Shown piece after piece: positions 7,028-16,218 of a DNA stretch of 64,000 bases. Positions within the stretch are counted from its first letter, which is position 1. Each line of letters opens with the position of its first letter. The notes under the pieces were generated by a model. It did not search any database, was not told where the DNA came from, and was given only the letters and a program-made list of their open reading frames with translations. This stretch comes from Bradyrhizobium sp. CB1717 (lineage in GTDB: Bacteria > Pseudomonadota > Alphaproteobacteria > Rhizobiales > Xanthobacteraceae): assembly GCF_029714325.1 (NCBI RefSeq), contig NZ_CP121666.1, positions 372,001 to 436,000 of the forward strand, read 5' to 3'. The position numbers and the translations under genes were made by a program.

Positions 7028-8863
7028 TCAGTACACGCGCGCCTTCGGCGGGATGTACTGCACGTCGTTGGTCATGGTGTAGTTGTGAACCGGGCGATAC
7101 TCGATCTTGACCTTGCCGGCATCGTCCAGCCAGGCCAGCGTGTGCTTCATCCAGTTCTTGTCGTCACGCTCGGAGAAGTCCTCGCGGGCATGCGCGCCGC
7201 GGCTCTCGGTGCGGTTGGCGGCCGAGTTCATCGTCACCACCGCCTGCGAGATCAGATTGTCGAACTCCAGCGTCTCGACGAGGTCCGAATTCCACACCAG
7301 CGAGCGGTCGGACACGGCGATGTCGGTGATGCCGCTGTGGACCTTCTGGATCAGGTTCTGGCCTTCGCTCAAGACTTCGCCGGTGCGGAACACCGCGCAG
7401 TTGTTCTGCATCACGTGCTGCATGCCTTCGCGCAGCTTCGCGGTCGGCGTGCCGCCGGAGGCGTAGCGATAATGGTCGAGGCGGCCGAGCGCGAGCTCGG
7501 CCGAGTTCGCCGGCAGCTCCGGCTGCTTGGCGTTGGGCGTCAGCTTCTCGGCGAGACGGAGCGCGGCGGCGCGGCCGAACACGACGAGATCGATCAGCGA
7601 GTTGGAGCCGAGGCGGTTGGCGCCGTGCACGGAGACGCAGGCGGCTTCGCCGATCGCCATCAGACCCGGAATGATGGCGTTGTCGTCGCCGTCCTTCTTG
7701 GTCAGGACTTCGCCGTGATAATTCGTCGGGATGCCGCCCATGTTGTAGTGCACGGTCGGCACGATCGGGATCGGCTCGCGCGTCACGTCGACATTGGCGA
7801 AGATCTTGGCGGATTCGGAGATGCCCGGCAGGCGCTCGGCGAGCACCGCAGGATCGAGATGGTCGAGATGAAGGAAGATGTGGTCCTTCTTCTTGCCGAC
7901 GCCGCGTCCTTCGCGGATCTCGATGGTCATCGCGCGCGAGACGACGTCGCGCGAGGCCAGATCCTTTGCTGAAGGCGCGTAGCGCTCCATGAAGCGCTCG
8001 CCCTCGGAGTTGACGAGATAACCGCCCTCGCCGCGGGCGCCCTCGGTGACGAGACAGCCCGAGCCGTAGATGCCGGTCGGGTGGAACTGCACGAACTCCA
8101 TGTCCTGCATCGGCAGGCCTGCGCGCAGCACCATGCCACCGCCGTCGCCGGTGCAGGTGTGCGCCGAGGTGCAGGAGGCGTAGGCGCGGCCATAGCCGCC
8201 GGTGGCGAGAATCACGGTCTGGGCGCGGAAGCGGTGCAGCGTGCCGTCGTCGAGCTTGAGCGCGATGACGCCGCGGCAGGTGCCCTGGTCGTCCATGATC
8301 AGGTCGATGGCGAAGAATTCGATGAAGAACTCGGCCGCGTGGCGCAGCGACTGGCCATACATCGTGTGCAGCATGGCGTGGCCGGTTCGGTCGGCGGCGG
8401 CGCAGGTGCGCTGCGCCTGGCTCTTGCCGAACTCGGTGGTCATGCCGCCGAACGGACGCTGGTAGATCTTGCCGTCCTCGGTGCGCGAGAACGGCACGCC
8501 CCAATGCTCGAGCTCGTAGACCGCGTCGGGCGCGTTGCGCACCATGTATTCGATCGCGTCCTGGTCGCCGAGCCAGTCCGACCCCTTCACGGTGTCGTAC
8601 ATGTGCCAGCGCCAGTCGTCCTTGTGCATGTTGCCGAGCGAAGCCGAGATGCCGCCCTGCGCCGCGACCGTGTGCGAGCGGGTCGGGAAAACCTTGGTGA
8701 TGCAGGCGGTGCGGAGGCCGGCCTCGCTGCAGCCGACGACGGCGCGCAGGCCTGCGCCGCCGGCGCCGACCACGACGACGTCATAGGTGTGGTCTTCGAT
8801 CGGATAGGCTTTGCCGTTGGTGGCGGGAGCGCTGTTGCCCGTGCCATTGGTCGCATTGGCCAT
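7028..8863 (-). CDS. sdhA: Succinate dehydrogenase flavoprotein subunit
   Basis: Oxidises succinate to fumarate with covalently bound FAD. The dinucleotide fold [10 protein letters not shown] is at 32-41. The flavin-linking histidine is H64 in [10 protein letters not shown]. The active-site region [20 protein letters not shown] and the C-terminal [10 protein letters not shown] are typical. At 611 residues it is full length; the first 20 residues are a Thr/Asn-rich extension. The gene starts 3 bp after sdhD ends and is followed by sdhB. The very long plus-strand reading frames opposite it are GC-driven shadows. Confidence 0.98.
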   Translation of the reverse strand: MANATNGTGNSAPATNGKAYPIEDHTYDVVVVGAGGAGLRAVVGCSEAGLRTACITKVFPTRSHTVAAQGGISASLGNMHKDDWRWHMYDTVKGSDWLGDQDAIEYMVRNAPDAVYELEHWGVPFSRTEDGKIYQRPFGGMTTEFGKSQAQRTCAAADRTGHAMLHTMYGQSLRHAAEFFIEFFAIDLIMDDQGTCRGVIALKLDDGTLHRFRAQTVILATGGYGRAYASCTSAHTCTGDGGGMVLRAGLPMQDMEFVQFHPTGIYGSGCLVTEGARGEGGYLVNSEGERFMERYAPSAKDLASRDVVSRAMTIEIREGRGVGKKKDHIFLHLDHLDPAVLAERLPGISESAKIFANVDVTREPIPIVPTVHYNMGGIPTNYHGEVLTKKDGDDNAIIPGLMAIGEAACVSVHGANRLGSNSLIDLVVFGRAAALRLAEKLTPNAKQPELPANSAELALGRLDHYRYASGGTPTAKLREGMQHVMQNNCAVFRTGEVLSEGQNLIQKVHSGITDIAVSDRSLVWNSDLVETLEFDNLISQAVVTMNSAANRTESRGAHAREDFSERDDKNWMKHTLAWLDDAGKVKIEYRPVHNYTMTNDVQYIPPKARVY

Positions 8864-8866
8864 GGG

Positions 8867-9271
8867 TTACACTCCGGATGACAGTTGGAGAATCGCGTAG
8901 ATCGAGGCGAGCGCGACCGCGATCGAGAAGAAATTGTTGAGCATGATCGCGGTGAGCTTCAGCTTCTCGTTGTGAACGTAGTCCTCGATCACGACCTGCA
9001 TGCCGATCTTCATGTGCCAGGCGCTGGCGACGATGAAGAGCATCATGATGACGGCGATCGGCAGCGAGCCGAGGATCTGCTTGGCGCCGGCCTGGTTGCG
9101 GCCGAGCGTCATCATGATGATCACCAGCACCGGGATCATCAGCAGCGTCATCGCCACCGCCGTGAGGCGCTGGCGCCAGAAGTCGGACGTGCCGGAATGC
9201 GCCGCGCCGAGATTGCGGACGCGGCCGAGCGGGGTGCGCATGCTGCGCTTGGGCGTATCAGCAGTGCTCAT
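8867..9271 (-). CDS. sdhD: Succinate dehydrogenase membrane anchor subunit D
   Basis: Hydrophobic anchor of complex II with three predicted membrane segments (about 31-53, 65-85, 105-128). The N-terminal part RTPLGRVRNLGAAHSGTSDF matches alphaproteobacterial SdhD. The haem-ligand region HMKIGMQVVIEDYVHNEKLK is present. Its start overlaps the end of sdhC by 4 bp (ATGA), and sdhA follows 3 bp later, indicating one tightly coupled operon. Confidence 0.95.
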   Translation of the reverse strand: MSTADTPKRSMRTPLGRVRNLGAAHSGTSDFWRQRLTAVAMTLLMIPVLVIIMMTLGRNQAGAKQILGSLPIAVIMMLFIVASAWHMKIGMQVVIEDYVHNEKLKLTAIMLNNFFSIAVALASIYAILQLSSGV

Positions 9272-9666
9272 CGTCCGCCTCCGATCGCGTAGGCGATGAT
9301 CCAGATCAGCACCGTCAGGGCGATGCCGCCGATCGCTGCGCCCCAGGTCAGCGCTTCGCGCTCATTGGCCTTGAAGCCGTAGCCGAGGTCCCAGACGAAG
9401 TGCCGGATGCCGCTCAGCATATGGTGCATCAGCGCCCAGGTGTAGCCGAACACGATCAGGCGGCCGATGATGCTGCCGGTGAAGGCCTGGACATGGGCAT
9501 AGGCGGCGGGGCCGGAGGCCGCCGCGATCAGCCACCAGGCCAGCAGCAGGGTTCCGACGTAAAGGGCGATACCGGTGGCGCGATGGACGATGGACAGCGC
9601 CATCGTCAGCGTCCAGCGGTAGACTTGCATGTGTGGTGAAAGCGGTCGTTCGATCCGTGCGGTCAT
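9268..9666 (-). CDS. sdhC: Succinate dehydrogenase cytochrome b556 subunit
   Basis: First gene of the operon. It reads RPLSPHMQVYRWTLTMALSI, then VHRATGIALY, the SdhC signature where S and R line the quinone site. The haem-binding histidine lies in HHMLSGIRHFVWD. Three membrane segments are predicted. I chose ATG 9666 (132 aa, MTARIERPLSP) because the frame extension upstream to 9819 has no family similarity. The promoter should lie in the gene-free 9667-10177. Confidence 0.95.
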   Translation of the reverse strand: MTARIERPLSPHMQVYRWTLTMALSIVHRATGIALYVGTLLLAWWLIAAASGPAAYAHVQAFTGSIIGRLIVFGYTWALMHHMLSGIRHFVWDLGYGFKANEREALTWGAAIGGIALTVLIWIIAYAIGGGR

Positions 9667-10177
9667 GGGCTTTTGATGTTGTATGGCGGCCCTTGAGGGC
9701 GCGCGCGGGGATCGCGAGAGGTCGGCTCTATTTACGGAGTCGATTTCGCCTGCGCAATCACCAAATCGCCATAAATCGAACCCGGGTTCAGCTCTACAGC
9801 CTTGATGAAACAAGGCCAATCAGGGGCTTGGTATACCAGACCCTCGGTCTGCCAACGAAGAAAAGAATAATGATTCATCGTTTTCGAAAGGGCCTAGGTG
9901 CGTTGAAATTGCTATTGGAACACCTCTAAACGGACCATGCCGTCCAAACCGGGCAAAGATCGGCCAAAGGCGCTGCCGGCCTTAATTCTCCCCACGGCAA
10001 ACCTCCTCTTCACGAGCCAATTTTCATCCGCTCCGGATATGCGCACCCTGCATTCCACCCCAGCCGCGGGGCACGGCGTGTCGACCGCGGGAATCAGATC
10101 GCTTACAGCTTGGCACGCAGCAAACTCCGAGCGCACGTTTCGGAGGCGCTGCGACCGGTCGCCGGGGCGGGTCAGGG
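9667..10177. other. Gene-free divergent promoter region (sdhC / TauE gene)
   Basis: I see no supported gene here. Two perfect small hairpins stand out: GCCTTG-ATGAAA-CAAGGC at 9799-9816 and CAGACC-CTC-GGTCTG at 9837-9851, with a GGTATACC palindrome between them. They could lie in the sdhC leader or mark regulator sites. The part next to the TauE gene (9950-10177) shows nothing distinctive. Confidence 0.6.
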
Positions 10178-11038
10178 GTGATTGCAGGTCTTGATATCAA
10201 GGAGATCGTCGAGCTCGCGCTGCTGCTGATCGCAACCGGCGCGCTCTCGGGATTTCTGGCCGGCGTGTTCGGCATCGGCGGCGGCGCGATCCTGGTGCCG
10301 GTGTTCTACGAATGCTTCCGTATCGCCGGTGTGCCGCTCGAGGTGCGGATGCCGCTCTGCGTCGGCACTTCGCTCGCCGTGATCATCCCGACCTCCATCC
10401 GCTCGTTCCAGGCGCATTACAAGCGCGGTGCCGTGGACATGTCGATCCTGCGCGTCTGGTGGGTGCCGATCGTGATCGGCGTCGTCTCGGGGAGCGTCGT
10501 CGCGCGCTACGCGCCGGAGCGGCTGTTCAAGATCGTGTTCGTCTGCGTCGCCTGGTCGGCGGCGGCTCGTCTCATCTTCGCGCGCGAAGGCTGGAAGTTC
10601 GGCGACGATCTGCCGAAGGGGCCGTTGATGCGCGTCTACGGCTTCTGCGTCGGCATCCTGTCGACCCTGATGGGCATCGGCGGCGGCCTGTTCTCGAACC
10701 TGCTGATGACCTTCTATAGCCGTCCGATCCACCAGGCGGTCGCGACCTCGTCGGCCCTCGCCGTGCTGATCTCGATCCCCGGCGCGCTCGGCTACATCTA
10801 TGCCGGCTGGCCGGCGGCGGCGAACTATCCCGCCGTCGCAGCGCTGCAAGTGCCCTTCGCGCTCGGCTACGTCTCGCTGATCGGCGCCGTGCTGGTGATG
10901 CCGATGAGCCTCGTCACCGCGCCGCTCGGTGTGCGAGCCGCGCATGCGATGTCGAAGCGGACGCTGGAAGCCGCGTTCGGGTGCTATCTGTTCATCGTCG
11001 GCAGCCGGTTTGTGCTGAGCCTGCTGGGCGGGCAGTAG
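10178..11038 (+). CDS. TauE/SafE-family sulfite/anion exporter
   Basis: Polytopic inner-membrane protein (286 aa, about eight hydrophobic segments). The internal duplication typical of the family is visible: GFLAGVFGIGGGAILVPVF near the N-terminus and LSTLMGIGGGLFSNLLMTFY in the middle. TauE/SafE proteins are thought to move sulfur-containing or organic anions; the substrate here cannot be read from sequence. The start is GTG at 10178. It is divergent from sdhC and convergent with matB, and no sulfonate-degradation genes adjoin it. Confidence 0.85.
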   Translation: MIAGLDIKEIVELALLLIATGALSGFLAGVFGIGGGAILVPVFYECFRIAGVPLEVRMPLCVGTSLAVIIPTSIRSFQAHYKRGAVDMSILRVWWVPIVIGVVSGSVVARYAPERLFKIVFVCVAWSAAARLIFAREGWKFGDDLPKGPLMRVYGFCVGILSTLMGIGGGLFSNLLMTFYSRPIHQAVATSSALAVLISIPGALGYIYAGWPAAANYPAVAALQVPFALGYVSLIGAVLVMPMSLVTAPLGVRAAHAMSKRTLEAAFGCYLFIVGSRFVLSLLGGQ

Positions 11039-11051
11039 ACGCCACACCCTC

Positions 11052-11138
11052 CGTCATTGCGAGCGCAGCGAAGCAATCCAGAATCTCTCCGCAGAGGCAG
11101 TCTGGATTGCTTCGTCGCAAGAGCTCCTCGCAATGACG
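11052..11138. repeat. Dispersed palindrome, family A (GTCATTGCGAG...CTCGCAATGAC)
   Basis: Imperfect inverted repeat of about 87 bp with outer arms CGTCATTGCGAG/CTCGCAATGACG and inner arms GAAGCAATCCAGA/TCTGGATTGCTTC. Other copies are at 13756, 37701 and 61247. This copy lies between convergent genes. Confidence 0.9.
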
Positions 11139-11169
11139 TTGTTGAGAGAGCGCGCAATGCCAACTCCAT

Positions 11170-11312
11170 CGTCGTCCTGGACAAGCTCGCGAAGCGAGCG
11201 CCGATCCAGGACCCATTACCCCAGGGAGTGGTTTGGCGAAGACTCGTGGTTGCCAGCTTTGCGCTGCAACTTCTCCCTGGGGTAATGGGTCCTGGCTTTC
11301 GCCAGGACGACG
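11170..11312. repeat. Dispersed palindrome, family K (CGTCGTCCTGG arms)
   Basis: Outer arms CGTCGTCCTGG (from 11170) and CCAGGACGACG (to 11312). Inside, 11206-11228 and 11273-11295 are perfect 23-bp inverted copies separated by 44 bp. It follows the family A element by 31 bp. Confidence 0.85.
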
Positions 11313-11347
11313 GTGAGTGTGTGGCGCCGTTTGAAGCTACGCGATAT

Positions 11348-12877
11348 CTATTTCTTCGCGTAAATATCCTTGTACGTATCGCGCAGCACGTTCTTCTGCA
11401 CCTTGCCCATCGTATTGCGCGGCAGTTCGTCGACGACGAACACCCGCTTGGGCATCTTGAATTTTGCCAGGCGCCCGTCGAGCGCCTTCAGCACCGAGGC
11501 CTCGCTGACGTCGGCGCCCTTGTTGCAGACCAGCACCGCGGTGACGCCCTCGCCGAAATCGGCGTGCGGCACACCGATCACGGCGGATTCCACCACGCCT
11601 GGCATGGCGTCGATCTCGCTCTCGATCTCCTTGGGGTAGACGTTGAAGCCGCCGGAGATCACGAGATCCTTGCCGCGGCCGAGAATGTGGACGTAGCCCT
11701 TGTCGTCGATCTTGCCGAGATCGCCGGTGATGAAGAAGCCGTCGGGCCGGAATTCCGACTTGGTCTTCTCCGGCATGCGCCAGTAGCCCTTGAAGACGTT
11801 CGGGCCCTTGACCTCGATCATGCCGATCTCCTCGCGCGGCAGCTCCTTGCCGGTCTCGGGCTCGGTGACGCGCACGGAAACGCCGGGCAGCGGAAAGCCG
11901 ACCGCGCCGGGCACGCGCTCGCCGTCGTAAGGATTCGACGTGTTCATGTTGGTTTCGGTCATGCCGTAGCGCTCGAGCACCGCATGACCCGTGCGCGCCG
12001 ACCATTCGCGATGGGTGTCGGCGAGCAGCGGCGCCGAGCCGGAGATGAACAGCCGCATGTGCTTGGTGGTCTCGTGCGACAGCGCCGCGTTCTGCAGCAG
12101 GCGGGTATAGAAGGTCGGCACGCCCATCAGCACCGTGGCGCGGGCCATCAGCTTGATGATGAGGTCCGGATCGAGCTTGGGCAGGAAGATCATCGACGCG
12201 CGCGAGAACAGCGTCACGTTGGTCGCCACGAACAGGCCGTGGGTGTGGTAGATCGGCAGCGCGTGGATCAAGACGTCCTTGTCGGTGAAGCGCCAGTAGC
12301 CGACGAGCGAGAGCGAGTTCGACGCGAGATTGTCGTGCGTCAGCATCGCGCCCTTGGAGCGGCCGGTCGTGCCCGAGGTGTAAAGGATCGCGGCGAGATC
12401 GTCGCTGGCGCGCGGCACGGTCGTGAACTCGCTGCCCGCCTTGTCGGCGGCCTCCGTCAGCGAACCCTTGCCGTCAGCGCCGAGCGTCTCGACCTTGGCC
12501 TTCACCTTGGCGGCGATCGGGGCGAGCCCCTCGGCCTTGGAGGGATCGCAGACCACCAGCGACGGCTCGGCATCGCCGATGAAGTAGTCGAGCTCGTTCA
12601 GCGTATAGGCGGTGTTCAGCGGCAGATAGACCGCGCCGGCCCGCACCGTCGCCAGATACAGCACGATGTTGGCGACCGACTTCTCCACCTGCACGGCGAC
12701 GCGGTCACCCGGCTTCACGCCGCGCGCAACCAGCACGTTCGCCATTTGGCCTGCCCGCGCGACCAGATCGCCATAGCTGATATGGGCGCCGTCCTGCGTC
12801 TCGATCGCGAGGCGTTTGGGATCGTCCAGGCCGTCGAACAGGCGGGAAAACAGGTTGGCGTTGGCTGCGTGGTTCAT
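11348..12877 (-). CDS. matB: Malonyl-CoA synthetase
   Basis: Activates malonate (and methylmalonate) to the CoA thioester with ATP through an acyl-adenylate. It is a 509-residue ANL-superfamily enzyme with the P-loop YTSGTTGRSKGAM, the A5 region YGMTETNMNTSNPYDG, GDLGKI, and the catalytic lysine near the end in PRNTMGKVQKN. As I recall it, the sequence follows the structurally studied R. palustris MatB almost throughout, so malonate specificity is more likely than a general fatty acid ligase. ATG 12877 gives MNHAANANLFSRLFD. No matA decarboxylase or matC transporter is adjacent. It is divergent from an SDR gene. Confidence 0.92.
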   Translation of the reverse strand: MNHAANANLFSRLFDGLDDPKRLAIETQDGAHISYGDLVARAGQMANVLVARGVKPGDRVAVQVEKSVANIVLYLATVRAGAVYLPLNTAYTLNELDYFIGDAEPSLVVCDPSKAEGLAPIAAKVKAKVETLGADGKGSLTEAADKAGSEFTTVPRASDDLAAILYTSGTTGRSKGAMLTHDNLASNSLSLVGYWRFTDKDVLIHALPIYHTHGLFVATNVTLFSRASMIFLPKLDPDLIIKLMARATVLMGVPTFYTRLLQNAALSHETTKHMRLFISGSAPLLADTHREWSARTGHAVLERYGMTETNMNTSNPYDGERVPGAVGFPLPGVSVRVTEPETGKELPREEIGMIEVKGPNVFKGYWRMPEKTKSEFRPDGFFITGDLGKIDDKGYVHILGRGKDLVISGGFNVYPKEIESEIDAMPGVVESAVIGVPHADFGEGVTAVLVCNKGADVSEASVLKALDGRLAKFKMPKRVFVVDELPRNTMGKVQKNVLRDTYKDIYAKK

Positions 12878-12972
12878 GCAAGATTTCCTCGACCGCAAGA
12901 CTGACAAGGCCGGTCAAAACCGAGGTCTGGATTAGCAAAAACCGCCCCAATGAAGCAACGGAGACAGTTTGC

Positions 12973-13734
12973 ATGTCAAAAAACGGGAAACGCGTGGCCT
13001 GGGTGACGGGCGGCGGCAGCGGGATCGGGGAAGCCGGCGCCGAGGCGCTTGCTGCTGACGGCTGGACAGTGGTGGTGTCGGGCCGCCGCAAGGACGCCCT
13101 GGATACCGTGGTTGCGAAGATCACGGGGGCGGGCGGGGCAGCCGAGGCCATTGCACTGGACGTGTCCAATGCGGCTGAAGCCCAGAAGGCGGCCGATCAG
13201 ATCGTCGCCAAGCACGGCCGCATCGACCTTCTGGTCAACAACGCCGGCATCAATGTTCCCAAGCGCAGCTGGAACGACATGGAACAGGAGGGCTGGGACA
13301 AGCTGGTCCAGGTCAATCTCAACGGTGTGCTCTACTGCATGCGTGCGGTGCTGCCGACGATGCGCAAGCAGCAGGACGGATCGATCATCAACGTCTCCTC
13401 CTGGGCCGGCCGCCACGTCTCGAAGATGCCGGGTCCGGCCTACACCACCACCAAGCATGCGGTGCTGGCGCTGACTCATTCCTTCAACATGGACGAATGC
13501 GTCAACGGCCTGCGCGCCTGCTGCCTGATGCCGGGCGAGGTGGCGACACCGATCCTGAAGCTGCGCCCGGTGGTGCCGAGCGAGGCGGAGCAGGCCAGGA
13601 TGCTGCAACCCGAAGATTTGGGACGCACCATCGCCTTCATCGCCTCGATGCCGCCGCGCGTCTGCATCAACGAGCTGCTGATCAGCCCGACGCATAATCG
13701 CGGGTTCATCCAGACGCCGCTGAGCAGGGATTAG
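12973..13734 (+). CDS. SDR-family NAD(P)-dependent oxidoreductase
   Basis: Classical short-chain dehydrogenase, 253 residues. The cofactor motif TGGGSGIG is at 12-19, NNAG at 89-92, and the catalytic set is S142/S143, Y157 and K161 (YTTTK). The substrate is unknown. It is divergent from matB across a 95-bp gap, so the two may share regulation. It probably acts in the cytoplasm on a hydroxyacyl or keto substrate, but that is inference. Confidence 0.88.
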   Translation: MSKNGKRVAWVTGGGSGIGEAGAEALAADGWTVVVSGRRKDALDTVVAKITGAGGAAEAIALDVSNAAEAQKAADQIVAKHGRIDLLVNNAGINVPKRSWNDMEQEGWDKLVQVNLNGVLYCMRAVLPTMRKQQDGSIINVSSWAGRHVSKMPGPAYTTTKHAVLALTHSFNMDECVNGLRACCLMPGEVATPILKLRPVVPSEAEQARMLQPEDLGRTIAFIASMPPRVCINELLISPTHNRGFIQTPLSRD

Positions 13735-13755
13735 CCAAGGTTGTAGCCGCGAGCT

Positions 13756-13842
13756 CGTCATTGCGAGCGAAGCGAAGCAATCCAGAAATGTGTCCGCGGA
13801 GACAGTCTGGATTGCTTCGTCGCTTCGCTCCTCGCAATGACG
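13756..13842. repeat. Dispersed palindrome, family A
   Basis: Copy of the GTCATTGCGAG...CTCGCAATGAC element, with arms CGTCATTGCGAGCGAAGCG and their complement. The stretch 13843-14038 after it holds only the fasciclin upstream region. Confidence 0.9.
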
Positions 13843-14038
13843 GCTGAGTCAGCACACGAACACACCCCCACATAGTTTCACGCATCACAAAGAATTTTTC
13901 TCCGAAACCGCATCGCAAACCCTCCCGTAGTTCGGTCCAACGACGGCGCTGCTGCTTCACGCCATGGGGTCGCAAGCACCGTTGTTGCCCAACTCAAGCG
14001 CCGGCCATTGCCGGTCAAATTCAATCGGGAGACTCTCC

Positions 14039-14593
14039 ATGTCGAAGCGCATTGCCTATCTCGCTGCCGCCGCCTTCAGCGCCCTCGCCATCACCGCGAC
14101 CGTCGTCGCACCCGTGCGTGCCGAGGAAAAGACCGTGATGGTCGGCGGCGCCGCGATGTTCCCGTCGAAGAACATCGTCCAGAACGCGGTCAACTCGAAG
14201 GATCACACCACGCTGGTGGCGGCGGTGAAGGCGGCCGGCCTCGTGCCGACCTTGGAAAGCAAGGGTCCGTTCACGGTGTTCGCGCCGACCAACGCCGCCT
14301 TCGGCAAGCTGCCGGCCGGCACCGTCGACAGCCTGGTCAAGCCCGAGAACAAGGCGACCCTGACCAAGATCCTCACCTACCATGTCGTGCCCGGCAAGCT
14401 CGAGGCCTCCGACCTCACCGACGGCAAGAAGCTGAAGACCGCCGAGGGCGAGGAGCTGACGGTCAAGAAGATGGACGGCAAGACCTGGATCGTCGACGCC
14501 AAGGGCGGCACCTCGATGGTGACGATCTCCAACGTCAACCAGTCGAACGGCGTCATCCATGTGGTCGACACCGTGCTGATGCCGGCGACGTAA
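14039..14593 (+). CDS. Secreted fasciclin (FAS1) domain protein
   Basis: Begins with a Sec signal peptide (MSKRIAYLAAAAFSALAITA, cleaved after about APVRA). One FAS1 domain follows, with the H1 motif GPFTVFAPTNAAFGKLP and the H2-like region ILTYHVVPGK, ending in NGVIHVVDTVLMP. FAS1 domains mediate adhesion or protein contacts at the cell surface or in the periplasm. At 184 residues it is the usual single-domain bacterial form. A strong terminator follows, so it is probably monocistronic. Confidence 0.92.
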   Translation: MSKRIAYLAAAAFSALAITATVVAPVRAEEKTVMVGGAAMFPSKNIVQNAVNSKDHTTLVAAVKAAGLVPTLESKGPFTVFAPTNAAFGKLPAGTVDSLVKPENKATLTKILTYHVVPGKLEASDLTDGKKLKTAEGEELTVKKMDGKTWIVDAKGGTSMVTISNVNQSNGVIHVVDTVLMPAT

Positions 14594-14638
14594 CACCGCG
14601 CAGCCCGGTTTCATCCCCGGACCGGGTGCTCAGAGACG

Positions 14639-14667
14639 GCGAGCCGGGGGCACCCGGCTCGCTTTAT
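14639..14667 (+). terminator. Intrinsic terminator of the fasciclin gene
   Basis: Perfect 10-bp stem GCGAGCCGGG/CCCGGCTCGC (14639-14648, 14653-14662) with a GGCA loop, followed by TTTATT. It lies 45 bp after the fasciclin stop. Confidence 0.85.
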
Positions 14668-14776
14668 TGTGACCATGATAGGCTGCGGGCATCGAGTCGA
14701 TGCCGTGCGAAGGCGTAACGAAAGCCGGCGCATCGGCGTATATTCGGTGTCACAGGACGTTCAGGACGGAACCACC

Positions 14777-15406
14777 ATGTCGAGCCTCACAGTCACCGAC
14801 GAGCAGGTCAGGTCCACCCCGACCAAAGTGATCCAGCCGGCCTGGGTCCGCGTCATGCATTGGATCAACGCCCTCGCCATGATCCTGATGATCCTGTCGG
14901 GCTGGCAGATCTACAACGCTTCGCCGCTGTTCGGCTTCAGCTTCCCGCGCGAGTACACGCTCGGCGGCTGGCTCGGCGGCGGCCTGCTCTGGCACTTTGC
15001 GGCGATGTGGCTGCTGATGGTCAACGGCCTCGCCTATCTCATCACCGGCTTCGCCACCGGCCGCTTCCGGAAAAAACTGCTGCCGATCACGCCGTCCGGC
15101 GTGCTGCACGACGTCAGGGCAGCGCTGACCTTCAAGCTCGGCCATGACGACCTCACCGTCTACAATTACGTGCAGCGCCTGCTTTATGCCGGCATCATCG
15201 TGGTCGGCGTGCTGATCGTGCTCTCCGGCCTCGGGATGTGGAAGCCGGTGCAGCTCTATTATCTCGTGATGCTGTTCGGCGATTATCCGACCGCGCGCTA
15301 CGTGCACTTCTTCTGCATGGCCGCGATCTGCGCCTTCCTCGTCATTCACGTCCTGCTCGCGCTGCTGGTGCCCAAGAGCCTGCGTGCGATGATCATTGGC
15401 CGCTGA
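14777..15406 (+). CDS. Cytochrome b561-type membrane subunit
   Basis: A 209-residue di-haem-type membrane protein of the b561/Ni-Fe hydrogenase cytochrome b family, with four predicted segments. Candidate haem histidines are in VRVMHWINALAM, LLWHFAAMWL, YVHFFCM and FLVIHVLLAL. It should pass electrons between the quinone pool and a periplasmic partner. The molybdo-enzyme gene starts 14 bp later, so the two probably work as one complex. ATG 14777 was chosen; the longer frame from 14669 overlaps the terminator. Confidence 0.88.
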   Translation: MSSLTVTDEQVRSTPTKVIQPAWVRVMHWINALAMILMILSGWQIYNASPLFGFSFPREYTLGGWLGGGLLWHFAAMWLLMVNGLAYLITGFATGRFRKKLLPITPSGVLHDVRAALTFKLGHDDLTVYNYVQRLLYAGIIVVGVLIVLSGLGMWKPVQLYYLVMLFGDYPTARYVHFFCMAAICAFLVIHVLLALLVPKSLRAMIIGR

Positions 15407-15420
15407 TTAGGAGAATTATC

Positions 15421-16203
15421 ATGGCCAAGCGCTCATTCCTGATCCCCGGCGTCGACAAGCGTCTGCTCATCAAGGACGCCATCAAGACGATGCCGGACTT
15501 TACCCGTCGCCGCTTCATTGCGGGCGGCGCCAGCTTAGGTGCGCTGACGCTGCTGACCGGCTGCGACGTCGTGGACTCGTCCTCGGCCGATACGCTGCTG
15601 TCGCAGGTCTCGAAGTTCAACGACGCGGTGCAGGCCTTTATCTTCAATCCCGACGCGCTGGCGCCGACCTTCCCCGAAAGCGCGATCACAAAGCCGTTCC
15701 CGTTCAACGCCTATTACGATCTCGACGACGCGCCTGATGTCGACGGCAAAGACTGGAAGCTCGAAGTGCGCGGCCTCGTCGACAACAAGAAGTCCTGGAC
15801 GCTCGACGAACTCTACAAGCTGCCGCAGGTGACGCAGATCACGCGTCACATCTGCGTCGAGGGCTGGAGCGCGATCGGCAGCTGGACCGGCACGCCTTTG
15901 CGCGATTTCTTAAAACTGATCGGCGCCGACACGCGAGCGAAATATGTCTGGTTCCAGTGCGCCGACAAGGACGGCTACAACTCGCCCTTGGACATGCGCA
16001 GCGCGCTGCATCCGCAGACCCAGATGACGTTCAAATACGCGAACGAGATTCTGCCGCGTGCCTACGGCTTCCCAATGAAGATCCGCGTGCCCACGAAACT
16101 CGGCTTCAAGAACCCGAAATACGTGGTCTCGATGGAAGTCACCAACGACTACAAGGGCGGCTACTGGGAAGACCAGGGGTATAATTCGTTCAGCGGGAGC
16201 TGA
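15421..16203 (+). CDS. Tat-exported molybdopterin-dependent oxidoreductase (sulfite oxidase/MsrP fold)
   Basis: A 260-residue periplasmic molybdo-enzyme. The twin-arginine motif TRRRFIAGG lies near residues 28-36, followed by a hydrophobic stretch and LLTGC, which resembles a lipobox. The molybdenum-ligating cysteine lies in HICVEGWSAIGSWTGTPL, the family signature. The tail YWEDQGYNSFSGS is typical. The preceding cytochrome b561 gene, 14 bp away, is the likely electron partner. The substrate is unknown; the fold also occurs in sulfite oxidases and methionine sulfoxide reductase MsrP. Confidence 0.88.
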   Translation: MAKRSFLIPGVDKRLLIKDAIKTMPDFTRRRFIAGGASLGALTLLTGCDVVDSSSADTLLSQVSKFNDAVQAFIFNPDALAPTFPESAITKPFPFNAYYDLDDAPDVDGKDWKLEVRGLVDNKKSWTLDELYKLPQVTQITRHICVEGWSAIGSWTGTPLRDFLKLIGADTRAKYVWFQCADKDGYNSPLDMRSALHPQTQMTFKYANEILPRAYGFPMKIRVPTKLGFKNPKYVVSMEVTNDYKGGYWEDQGYNSFSGS

Positions 16204-16218
16204 GACGAACTCCGCTGC

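Noticed and set aside
5846..7972. A 708-codon plus-strand frame opposite sdhB and sdhA
   Set aside because: It is a GC-driven shadow of the sdh genes, with the same low-complexity composition as other antisense frames here.
10189..10200. TTGATATCAA as a FixK/FNR box at the TauE start
   Set aside because: The half-sites are 2 bp apart rather than 6, and the site lies inside the coding start.
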